DNA from: Lactifluus volemus
Lineage: Eukaryota > Basidiomycota > Agaricomycetes > Russulales > Russulaceae
DNA length: 64,000 bases
NCBI GenBank assembly: GCA_022376515.1
Contig: WTXI01000072.1
Location: 62,001 to 126,000 of the forward strand
Direction: 5' to 3'
Below the pieces are notes generated by a model, which worked only from the letters and a program-made list of their open reading frames with translations, searched no databases and had not been told where the DNA came from. Positions 1 through 11,843 of this stretch are shown piece after piece. The stretch's first letter is position 1; each line of letters begins with the position of its first letter. The translations under genes were made by a program, and so were the position numbers.

Positions 1-2369
1 TTCCCCGATGACCTCTTACCTCCATTAGGACCTGCCGTCTTCGACGAAAAGTACGTCCTCCGTTAGCGCGTCGCTGCGCCCCCCTCCGCGTGCCAAATGT
101 TCCATGCTAACTCACCGGCCCGCTTTTCCCGTCACCCACGCGTACCTTTTCTCTCTCCTGCGCCAAATTGTCGGTCCCTTTCCCTCCTGTTACTTTCACA
201 GAAATGCGACGAACAACGTGAAGAAGGTGACTCGTGTCGCACCTGCAGACGTTTGCAACTTAACTGCCTCGGCTGGGGCCCGAGACGGCCGGACTGGATG
301 CGGGTGCGTCATCCCCTCCCCATCGGCTGCGGTGCTCTGCTGACTCACTGGGCGCTAATGCGAATTAGGACAAGGAGGCGGTTCAAAACTACAAGATGGA
401 GATCAAGGCTCACCTGCTACGGCTCGGGCTCATACGGGGCCAACCTCGAACTTCTCTCACCGCTAGCGCTTCCACCCAAAGTAGCAGTATAGTCGGTACG
501 GCAAGCGCTGGTCCAGCTCCCGGCCGCGCCGGTAATAACGAGCGCGGGTCATTCTCGTTCCCCTTTAATGACCCTCAACAGCTTGAATTTTCCTTCCCGT
601 CAGGACTGGCGTCTATCACAGGTAAGAAGTCATTCGCTCAACTTGTAACGTCTTCGAAATATTGATATCACATGGCATTCAGGTAATACTCCTGTGCCGT
701 CGCCATCAGCTGCATCCCCTTCTTTCACGGAATCGTGGGTACAGGGTGAATTTTACGGCCTGTCCGATATTTTGGTTCAGTCCCCTTCGCCGGGCCTTGC
801 AGGGGCGGCAGATGGCGGCGGGCCGCCGTCCTTGCCGTCAGAGAATCTTAGTAACATTCCAGGAGCGGGCGCAAATTTCCAGTGGGCTATGCAACCAATG
901 GCGCTCACGGATCAAGATGCTGCAGTAAAACGGGAGCATCTCGCCTATTACTTCAATCATGTGCGTGGACTGCAGTTCTTATTTACATGCAGGGTCGCCC
1001 TAGATGCTATACAATCTGTGAGCGCTGGCCCTATATTAATCTTTTTGAACGAACACCTCCTGACGTCACAACACAGGTCGTTTTACGCGAGGCAATTAGC
1101 GCGGGGCCCCTGACCGATGCTCTGTGTGCAATTGCGAGTAGGCAATACACCAAGGCGCAGCGCCGGGCATCATTACCTGATGCGAATCTCGTTGAGGACA
1201 CGCAGTCGCAGCTCTTCTTCAACCAAGGGACGTACCAGCTCGACGCTGCCCGCAGGCAAGGCCGATGCACCCAGGCAGAAGCAATGGCGGCGATACACTT
1301 GGTTAGCTACTCACTCGCAGTGCGCGGAGGTGGTGTCACTGGGGCGAATGCAAACGCAGGAGGCACCGAGTGGACCCCAATGCTTGAACTGGCTTGCGAT
1401 TGGCTCGCCCAAACGGGGATGCATGTAGATGAGAACCCTCGTCTGTTCATTATGAATATGCCGCTTCCAGCGGCGTTTGCCGCCAAGGTGACCATGGTCC
1501 GTGCCAAACTCGTAACTTGAAACCGCTCCGAGACAAGTAAACTGATTCCTTGGCTGCCCCACAGTGCATGGACATATTCATGGGCGTGACGCTGCAGCAG
1601 CCTCCACGACTTCTCGCACTGTATCGTAGGTTGCTGACTGCCACGGGGACGCCACATCATATTTGGGGCGGAGGGTTAGGCGGCGCAGCCCCCGAATGGG
1701 AACTTTACATCCCCCTGTTAGTGGGTTGCACGGAGCAAGTCTTGCTCGCGTACGCAGAGATTGCCGCGTTGGCACACTGGAAGGCCCATGAAGCGCGCGA
1801 CGGCAAGCTCTCCGCCCGCGAGCTCATCATGCGAGGCAACGTAATCGAGCGCGGAATCAGGCAGACGGTTCTTGACCCAATGGCATTTGAGGGGAGTCGC
1901 TCAGTGCAAGCAAATGAGGATACCTGCCGCCGAATTCTGGCCACGATACTCCAAGAGTGCGCACTGCTTTATCTCAATATGGTTCTCAGCGGTAACAATC
2001 CTGGTGAGTTGCACGGAGCGCCAGTGTCTACCAGTAGCAGTAATTTTGATGGGCGCCCACACAGGTGTGCCTGAGATCCAGAGTTCGGTGAACCATATCC
2101 TGAATTTAGTCAAGCACATGCCTCTGGGGAGGCTTGATCTTGGACTAGTTCTCCCCCTTGCGTTCGCGGGCTTCATGGCGGATACGCCGACGGCGCGGGA
2201 TACCCTGCACAAGCGCCTGCGGCACGTGGGATCTGTCTGCGGGAGCGCAAATATTCGGCAGATCGAGGGAGTTATGTTGGAAGTGTGGCGACGAAGAGAT
2301 GCTGGCCAGAGAGACGTGGAGTGGCGCGACGTTATGCAAGAACGAGGACTGACGCTTCTCATGATATGA
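1..2369 (+). CDS. Zn(II)2Cys6 transcription factor (5' partial)
   Basis: Fungal regulator that would bind DNA in the nucleus through a binuclear zinc cluster. Exons are 29-50, 202-303, 369-621, 683-1017, 1077-1496, 1565-2003 and 2065-2369, about 625 residues in window. The start lies upstream. The first visible exon carries TCRLRRK and splices to KCDEQREEGDSCRTCRRLQL, so Cys 2-6 of the cluster are visible and Cys 1 is in the missing exon. The bulk after residue 50 is a long helical region of the fungal-specific transcription factor type (Fungal_trans_2-like), with a serine/glycine-rich linker near residues 60-150. The last exon ends in a basic, Trp-containing tail before TGA. All junctions keep frame with GT-AG. 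Target genes are unknown. No fusion or truncation is seen. Confidence 0.88.
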
Positions 2370-3103
2370 TCGATTATGGAGATGTGGCAATGCGAGGACT
2401 ACACATAGCTGGACGGGCGAGCTGGAAGTTGATTGACAGCTCGCGCGAGCCCTTAATTCATTCAACCTTCATTAGTAACTGTATTGCCATGGACTAGTGT
2501 GGTGTCGTCGACCCACTTACTGTACCCTGTTCGATTTATGTACGCTGCTTTAGTCTAGATTCGCAATGCAGCGAGTTATTCATTGGGTTGAAGAGAAAAC
2601 GGCCACAAGTGTGCGAGACGATGGTTGATGATAGATGCAATCTTGCAGGATCAATACAAGAGAAGGGAGGGATGGTGTGTTGGAGAAGGAAGAGGGGAAG
2701 GATCCAGGGGGGGGAAGAGGTAAAGAAAAAAAAAAAGAGAGGATGATGGGGGTTGCTATATACCGATTGACCGGGATATGCTTCTCAACGTTCATTGGTC
2801 GACGAAATCCACGTGAGCACTTGTGGGCGCTGCTATGACCCGGACGGACAGCGTATTACCGGTCTTGAGCGCTATTCTCGCGAGATTTTTGACTGTATGC
2901 GCTCGTGCGCATCATGGGCGCAAAAAAATATACGGGCGCGCGTATTGCGTACACTATTTTTTGGTTCTGCCGTGAGCGTTGCGCGCTCACTCTTTTCTCG
3001 GCCGCGGCTGTGGCTTATATCACGTTTTAAATCACATGATCAAATACGAACCGCGTCATTTCCATTTACGGCCATCGCGAACTGCTCTTCATCTCGAAAC
3101 ACA
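2370..3103. other. Intergenic between the Zn2Cys6 regulator and GBD/FH3 gene
   Basis: No coding signal. It holds the 3' flank of the regulator, a purine-rich run near 2640-2750, a TATATA near 2757 and GC-rich sequence around 2900-3000 that probably belongs to the next promoter. Confidence 0.4.
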
Positions 3104-5186
3104 ATGTTCAAGGGCATTCTTCCTCCTCGTCGTGTTCCCTCTTCAGAGTTTATTATCGTGAATCCACTACCTGACAATGGAAAGGAGAACTTGCCAAGTC
3201 CTCCCCTCCACCCGCCTGCGTCCTCGCCAAATGCCAAGGCAAAATCGGCCAAGGCTGCCTCTCAAGACAAATCAAAACGAAAAAAGGGAGACTTCTCTCA
3301 TCCAATATCCCCCTTGACAAGTTCCACTACGGATCGGGAATTTGATCGTCTCTTAGTTCGTGGTGCTACGAGCGAGTTGCCGCTTTAGCTACAAAGCCCT
3401 AATTTTTGTTTTTCGTTTTTCCATAGGACGACCTCCAAATTCCATCTACGCTCCGCCCAAAACTTGCTGGCATGGAATCTTCTGTCAAGGCTGCCATGCT
3501 CAAATCGTCTCACGTCCTCACCTCCCCGCCGACCGCACCAGAGCCCGCACGTGGCCTCCGCCGGGTGCAAAGCGGCAGCTCTCTCAATCTCGAGTCGCCG
3601 CGCACCCCACGTACAGGCACTGCGAACACACCAGCTGAGACACTGGGCGGCGTGCAGAGCGCTCAGCATTCTCGTGGCGTGTCGGTTGATCTTGTGCCAC
3701 GACGCCCGAAGTCACGATCCGGTGGCCTTGCGACTCCCGATTTGGGCACCGGCAAGAGCGGCACGCAGAGGGTGGCTGCTCTCTCACCCGTACAAATCGT
3801 CAGTGTCTTGACTGCAAAGTCGAGTCTCGAACTCGATGTAGACGTCGTAAAGAAGCTACGATTGCTTCTCCGGAATGAAGCTGCGAGGTGCATCCTGCCT
3901 GTATTTCTTTGCATACGTGCGGAGTGCTGATGGGCGCTGGCGTCATCCGCTCATACAGCTGGTCACAAGATTTCTTAAAAGCGGGCGGCTACTCAGCGTT
4001 GCTGACCCGGTTGAACGAACTCCTCGAAGTCGAATGGCGGTGAGTCCAAGCGATACCAGAATATTTGATAATCACTCTTAACCCTTAACCGCAGTGAAGA
4101 GCAACACGACGACCAGCTCTTGCACGAGCTTCTTCGGTGCCTCAAGGCACTGTCCACCTCTGAAATCGGGTGCTTCGCCCTACGTAGCTCCTGTCCCACT
4201 CCTTTTGTGCAACTTGTATCTCTTCTGTATTCTGACAAGAAGCCTGGTGATGTCGCAACGCGGAAGCTCATTGTTGATCTCCTCCTAATCTTATTCGAGC
4301 TCTTCCCCCCTTCGTCTCTCCCTTCTATTGGATCTGTGCCACCACGGCGGGAAGTATGGGAGACAACTCCCCGTCACACTATCGCCCTTCCACACCCACA
4401 CCAGACCTTGTATTCTTTCCTTCGTGCCCTCCTCCTGACTCCTGCTCCACGAGCTGCGGAGGCCCCAGAAGTCCCCCTTTCCCCACACGAATTCATCGAT
4501 GCTTTGCATCGTCCACGTATCTACAAGGCTTATCTCCAGGAACTGTCCGACATATGCCGCGACTATTTCTGGATCTTCTGCCACCCTAACAACACCATTT
4601 GGGTCCTCGCCGATGTTGACGAAGCACGTGTTGAAAAGCCACGAGCCCCGGGTGGTATGACTGGGGGCGTTGAATTCGAGGCGATGTCCTACCTGGTACT
4701 GTTGTTAATCCCATCCCATGTTCAATGGCTGACTGGAGCGCCGCAGATGACGCACTTCCGCCTGTTGAATGCATTCGCCAAGGCCGCACAGGACCTCAAC
4801 ATGTCAAAAGAGCACGAATTTTCCGCTCATCACCTCCACACCGACCTCTTCCTCTCTGGGATTGAGCGGATCATCTTGGTAATGTCTTCTTTATAAATGG
4901 CGTCATAGTTCCCCCCTAGCTCATCCGCTCGATGAAATTACAGATCGCACGCAAGGCGTCGGCGACGTATTACCCTACTCTGCACCTCGAGATTTCCCGT
5001 TATGTCACCCTTGCGGGTCAGGCTCAGTACGAGCTACCGTGGACGGTCTCACGCCTCATCGGTCCTCCACCTCCTGCACTAGCCCGCATCACGAATGTGA
5101 CGACGACGGTTCATGCCCAGCCACCAGCCAGGACGGCCCCTATGCTCCCGTCTCCGCGCCGTGCGGAAGCGCTAAAAATCGATTAG
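3104..5186 (+). CDS. GBD/FH3 domain protein (formin-type Rho-effector N-terminus)
   Basis: Resembles the GTPase-binding/FH3 armadillo region of diaphanous-type formins, which binds active Rho at the cortex. Exons are 3104-3355, 3427-3887, 3959-4039, 4095-4878 and 4944-5186 (606 residues, frame intact). Residues 1-80 are Pro/Ser/Lys-rich. The GBD begins about residue 80 with FDRLLDDLQIPSTLRPKLAG, followed by SVKAAMLKSS, a linker, and the armadillo stretch with KKLRLLLRNEAASWSQDFLK and GGYSALLTRLNELLEVEWR. The protein stops after an FH3-like helix region; no FH1 polyproline or FH2 actin domain follows, so it is a regulator or scaffold rather than a nucleator. The last acceptor could instead be at 4919, which also keeps frame and adds eight residues. 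ATG 3104 is the first in-frame start. Confidence 0.82.
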
Positions 5187-8100
5187 AGAAATCACCAAGT
5201 AGATGTGCACTTGAATGATCGTTGCGAACCGAGCCGAGCTTGCCCTTAGAACGGCTTTATGCGCAGTGGCTTTTACGCAGTGCGTACGAAGGTTTTGCGA
5301 TGTCACCTCTAGTGATGTGATGGAGGACTTTGTCTGGCCTGGTGCTCGACTATGGTTATATTTGCTATCCCTAAGCGTATTTATCTTTCATTTCACCTTT
5401 CCTTTTTGTTTTTCCTTCGCTGTGGCCTTTGCGATGCTAATCTCCGCTGACATTGACTAAGAAACCCAAAACCGTGTAAAGAAAAGAAAAAAAGAAGAGG
5501 TGGTCAGATAGATAGATGGACATTTTGCATGCTGTGTAGATTGGGCTGATGATGACAGTCGAAGTTGTACGCCTCGTGTTGTAGGAATCTAGCCTCAGGT
5601 TGGGACCATCACAAATTAGCACACGCGTGTTGTACAGGATCGTAACTTCGGATTATAACCGGGACAATGTGGGTGCAATGTGGTTGCCCTAGATGATGGA
5701 AGCACATGGCCGCGATATGCTCAACCCCTGGCAGAGGCAGGGGCTGACTCCGGTTTTCCAGGAACGGTTTAAGTTAGCGCGCGTGATCTTGTTTACAGTT
5801 ACTGTAGGGGGCTATCCTATTCCCCTCCCCCTTTCCACCCCAATCGGCGGCACAGGAGATCCGGCCGGGAATCAGGAACATGACTTCACCACCTGCACAA
5901 GTACAGTACTGTAGGACCAGCAGCTTCCCAGATGACTTACGTACATGAACATAGCCAAGCCCAACAGTTTTGCGCCATGTGCCTTTAATGGGCGAGTCGC
6001 ACTTGGAACCGCCCCAACTCGAACTTCACTTTCCGCCACCGCAAGTCGGTACCGTGAAGAAACGGGACGACTTAACCATTGTAAGATATCGATCATTGCG
6101 CAACTTGGCCTCTGATGAACACCGCAGCAAGAAGACAATGGTTGTCGTGTTGATAATCAAGAAAATGATGGGAGTGAAGGAAGAGAGGTGGCTCGGCTAC
6201 ACGTCGCGGAGGCTATCCACCTGATTATCTTTGCGTTTAACCTTAGATAGCGACCTTAAGAAAAAAAAAAAATGCCAAGATTCTCGGGAACCCCGCTTCC
6301 CCGTCCTCGAAGCCCATCTTCGGATGAGATGAGGTCGGGATTTGCGCATCGCGCGATGCAGTGATTGGTTAATTGACGGCGACGGCCGGGGCGGGCCCTC
6401 AGAGACGACCGAACACGGCGTTCTTCTTCGAACAAATAAACCAATCTGTCAAGGTAGATCGTAGAATTTTGAAGATCGATCTTGTTCTCTGTGCTCGTCG
6501 GTTGCGGTGGTAAGGTGATGTTGGTGGTGGTGGTATCGGTGGTGTTGGTGGCCACTGCACAGATCACACAATGGCGGACAATCGGGTATTTCCGCTCGTC
6601 CAATCGTCCATTCCAATCACAATCATTTTTTTTCCTGACCGATAAGGACTTTACGGAAGTCAGCGGTGGGAAAAGAAAACAATTTAGGACTAGTTCCTGT
6701 GCACGGAGTAACGGCACCCCCCCTCGTGCATTGTGATCGTTGAGTCGTCGGCCGTACTACAAATCTCCAGTTGAGAAAGAACGTGAGGGAAGCGCCTTTG
6801 AGCGATCGAGTGAAGGTGGGTGAAACCCTGGGCGTGTGGCAGCCTCACACACAAGGACTTGCGTTGCATGTACCACTTTGGGGATAAACTGCCGTTTTGA
6901 AGCGCCGAGGAAATTCCTCCGAGTCAGGGCAGCAGAGAGACGCGCGTGACCGCGTGCGCATCGCACAAAAACGTCAATTGGGCACCCAAATGACCAAACG
7001 AACCGCAGGCGATCTTCCGTAAAAACGGTTTGAAAGGTCCCAATGATAGGTCCGTCTTCTGTGGATGCCTTTTGACTCATCGCGAGTCATGGCAACGCAT
7101 TCTTCTTTCCCATCTCCGCAAGAGAGCACGCGGCCTGAATCCATCTAGAATGTGTCGATTGACGTGCAGAACGTTAATAGCCGTGAGAGTAATGATAATG
7201 ATAATCAACATGAAGTGGATGCTACCACCATCAAGCACCTGGACTATGCATGGATATGTGATGAACAAGCGGGGGTCTCTTGGCACATGCTGTGAATTGT
7301 GTTACCAGCACACGTCTGGGACTCTGCACACTTCGAATTGGCGCTCATGTAGTAGCCTTTCACACGGAAACATAAAAGCACAGCGTTTTTGGGTAAATTC
7401 TTATTTTGCGGCGCGATTCGCTCGGAATTTTCGTCTTCATTTGGCCACGAGGAAATATAATGATTTTGCGCCTCTGAAGGTTTTGCAATCAAGGAGTTAG
7501 GAGCATCGCGACGATGCACTGCAGAAACAATTTTGACAAATTCAACCGAGTGCCTCGTAGTTTGCCGAACATGCGAGAGCAACAGCATACTAGGACCCTT
7601 GTGGTTCCACATAAACGTTATTTTGAAGGTTCGACGGCGTCAGGTCTCCAGCAGTGCAGTAGCTTTCGTCGGGTGGCTCATCAGTCCTTGCGATTGTTTC
7701 TCATTGACCAGTTGCCTTGTCACGGCCCTGATCACTACTGGCACGGTGAGACTCCGGAGTCGTGCGTTGGGTATGCTGCGACGCTTGTGGGCGATGAGCC
7801 AGACGACCTAGGTTGAGTTGCGCTACATATAATTGACTCGGCTGTGTCGCTCAAGCCGGAGATCAAGAGGGGCATCCATGTCATAAAAAGGGCGCTTGCA
7901 TGAGGACAGTATAACAAGGGAGTCTGCTGTCGATATTTTGGGTCTTGCGGATGGATGAAGTCGTGTGTACGTATGGACGAGGAAGGGGACAGGCCCGAGG
8001 CCCACAGCTACGGCATGTCTGTTAAGCCTGAATAGCTGAGGTGACAATCTTGAATAGTATGATGGAGGAGTCCAGCCGTATCTACGATTTTTGCAGAGGG

Positions 8101-11100
8101 CAGAGTGGTATAGACGATATACTGCGAAGTTCTGAGACAAATGTCATGGCAGTTAGCCGTGCGGGTATGAGTGGGTGTGGGTGGAAGACGGGATATGGAT
8201 TAGCCCAGGTGTTTCTTTGGTTTGCGGTCGTGGCAGGCACGACAGTGGAGTATCATAATGATTAAGTTTGGGCGCGCAGGAATTGTGGGATCATGGTTGG
8301 TATCTCGGTGCTGTATTGTACGAGGGTCCTTGATGCTGGCTAACAATTGGACAAAGGGTGCATCGGTTCGGTTCGTAGCCATACTCATGGAATTAGATGG
8401 TCCGATCGGTTAGCGGAGCCAATACCTTTTGAAAGCATTCCCTGACTCCCTGACGACAAGGAGAAAAGGTATACGTGAGCTGTGTGATCAGGCAAATGTT
8501 ACGCATGCTACATCAGGGCACAATGGCGAGGACAACGCATTGACAGTTGGCCTAAGCCCAAAAGTTGTTGAGCGCAGCCGGGGCCTTGATATGCACTCGG
8601 CATGGCCTCGTGTCATGACCCAATTAAAGGGCTCATTTAAAACCATTGACAACAGGTTCGTTGACACCATGGATACACCAAGTGCGGATGTTTCACCGAA
8701 AGGTGAGCATGCTTTAAAGCACGTCACTTGTAAGTAGGAGCCAAGAAAAAGCACATGTATCACTTTCCCTGTGCCGGAGGAAGTGGTTACGTACTTTCCA
8801 TCCCGGCGTTGATTTTATGCAAGCACCGGCGAGGTCCTGGGAGTTCACTTGCTAGGAGCATGACTTTACCATCAAATTTGTATCCACAAACCTAGATGGT
8901 GACGCATTGTTTCAGAAAACAAGCAATGAAGCCAACGAGGTGGAACATACCAGATAGCAATCAACCAGAAGCCATTCGCGGTTTTTTTTTTTCGGAGGGT
9001 GCCAATAACCGAGTATAATCGTGCTCTGTATCCCATTCGTTCCTCTATACGATCGGCGCCTCCCTCCATCTACAACTCAACGATCACCGATGCATGTACT
9101 ATTCAGATGAGCTTAACAAATTCGGAGGTTGGATGAGTGATTTGTATGAACTTGCACCGCAAGAGATTGGTGCGACGTCGCACCTTAATTGGAACCGACG
9201 CTGCCGGCGCTCTGATGAGTCGTTTTGGCCGACCACGTCCAAACAAGTGGCTCCTGGGATCCAAGGGCACAGCCACAATCACCTAGGATTAGTTTGAATA
9301 TCAAAACACCGTGCGAACTTCCTCCGGTAGTACGAACCGATTTAGGAAATGAGCGCCCAAGGCGGTAGCGGTATTAATCCCTGGCGTCATGACTCATGAC
9401 CGGGGACAGCAAGCGCCGATACATCGGCAAGAGAACGATGTGCAAGTTCCAAATTACGGCCGCCAGATGAAGTACGTCTTGGTATACATGGCCTCTCTGA
9501 AGTCCAAGCGATATTGGCTTTTTTCGTGGCTGAAATCACCGGTTGTAGCATACATTTCAGACAGACCAGGGGAGGGTGACTGACTGAAGGCCATGTAGCA
9601 AAGTCCGGAACTCCTTGGCCATGTCTTCATGACGTTAGATCAATAAATTAAACCGTATCTGCTATGCCCCAAAAATTGCGGTGATGAACCGAATTGTGGG
9701 TCAAGGAGACTGGCCTCATTTATGGCCTATAAAAGTGCATCATTACTGTAAGCGAAGGTATCGGCAAAAGATCTTACACGGATGCTTACCACATGCACTC
9801 ACATTCCATTCCACTGTCAGCTTTAATTCGTAAAAGTGAAGGATTCACCCACAATTGTTCAGGATTATATTGATAGAGAATAATCAAAGTAGGCAGTGGT
9901 GATTCGGATAGGCCAAGAGAGGTGAAAGTCGTTTACAGCGGCCACATCTAAGGATTTTTTACCTGCAGTGATGGGATATGTCGGGCTCCAGACATTGATT
10001 CCAGATTGGGTTCGGCGGAGAGGAGTTCAAAAAGATTCTCCGGAGGTCGGGGCTGTCAATGAGGAAGAGGGGAAGGACGACAGTCACGAGTTGATGCTGA
10101 GAATGAAAGTTGAACGACGACCGTCTAACGATTTTCTGTGGATGCTTCGGTTGGAACAACAACTGGATATTTGTCTCCGAGATCAGGCATCGAGTGCTAG
10201 AGATCCGAGTCGTGTCAATGGTCACCGGGTTAGTTTGAGAGATCGGTCCTCAAAAAGTGACATGTCGGTCCCGGAGGGTAGTTATGAATGATCGAGTTGA
10301 CTCGAAAGGTAAATCAGGCCATGTCTAAGGAGATGGACGAGCGACAGAGACTCGGATGAGGACGGGCTGTCAGTGAGTGAACGGCACAGAGAGGAATCGC
10401 GTGACTCGATGCCACATTTCCCGACCGTCGGAGTTACCAATTTGAATCACGTACCCGTGCCTCCCTTTGTTGTAGTTTTAACTAGTTCGTTTAACTAGTT
10501 CAAATGCTTACTAGTAGCGCGACCTTCCTTCAGCAGAACCTTCGGGGGACCTTGTCGTCGCAGGTTAGGCCCAATCATGATCAGTCCGGACCCGGATGCC
10601 GTCCTCACTGGTGAATGTGAACTTGCATCTTGGTTGCCTTGCTTGATACAGCGTAATCACTATGCGTATCGAAGAAGACTTTGCGCTGTTAGGAGGTCCT
10701 CGGAGTGAAGACGCTTTTAATGCTTTCAAGTTGATAGGTGCCGTCTCCCCTCTTGAAAGGCATGTATCTCGAATATCTAAAGCGCTCACTGCGTATTTGC
10801 CAGTGCGGGTTCTATTGGCAGGCGATGATACGGTAAAATTCATGATCTTGGTCGATGGCTTCACCCGCCTCAATGTGAACATGGTTTCACTACGTGCCCC
10901 TACTTTTCTTCGACCCGCCCCAAATCTTTCAATCGGTGTCTATACGTATTTCAGCGCTTGCCCTGACTGATCAAACTTTGCTCCACTCAATTGTTGTCCG
11001 GGTTCACCCCTGTATAGACAAGAAATTCCTCAAGTACGTGACCCTGTCGTGATGGTGTCAAAGGACGCCGACACGATGGCTAAACTCGGGAAGCACCATT

Positions 11101-11843
11101 ACCTCCGAGGCATATTCCGAACTTGAAGTTACAGAGCATCGCGGAGGAACGTGTTGCCGACGGCCTGGCCAAAGATAGGGTCGATTAACAACATGTAATT
11201 TCAATTTTGTTAACGTGCACCGTGGGTACTCATGGGATTCAATTTATACGAAGCTCAGTGGAAACAAGTACTAGATGACATCCACTCCCCTATGCTGGGT
11301 TTTCATGACAACCACTTAAAACATCATGCACAGTGCCTTGACGTGCCTGTGTTTACAGGTATATCGAAGTCCGCTTCATTGCGGTCATGCCGGGAGTCTC
11401 CCTATTCCCATCATGATGATTGGATCATAAATTTACTAGAACCGGCTACAACTCTTCATACTCAAACCAGATTCCTACCTGACGGTCAATACCTGGCGCC
11501 GATGTCGTCCTTAGTTGTTCAAAGATCACTTATGGTAATCACCCTTGTAAGCCAATTCGTCGCCACCACTACGAATCGATTTCGGAACTTTAACTGAACG
11601 TACCAATTTGCAACATGATGGGGGGCGGCTCTGAATTAAGAAAGCGAACAAAGAAACTCAGCTACGAACAGGATGTATTTGGCTACAACTGCGCATGAAC
11701 CACTTTATGTTGTTGAGGCGCAGGTGGCGACAGTTTCTAAGTCGAGTCAGACTTCACAGCGAATCCATAATATTCTCGTCGGTTTTCTCAAGCTATAACA
11801 ATGGTCGGGGCCGAGTCCTGTCGTTGGGGGCGTGGTAGTACAA
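5187..11843. other. 6.6 kb region with no recognisable gene
   Basis: Open frames here are short, mostly lack ATG, show no domain motif, and do not join through splice sites into a protein I recognise. Visible features are a GGT-rich simple tract around 6505-6552, poly-A/T runs, and a short direct repeat of TAACTAGTTC-type sequence at 10479-10502. It could hold an old decayed transposon, a lncRNA or untranslated sequence; none can be supported. Confidence 0.5.
6505..6552. repeat. GGT-rich simple repeat
   Basis: Imperfect run of GGT/GTG triplets inside the gene-poor region, with no coding context. Confidence 0.6.

Noticed and set aside
6256..6717. 153-codon minus-strand frame
   Set aside because: Composition and lack of motifs suggest chance; no ATG start with context and no homologous-looking block.
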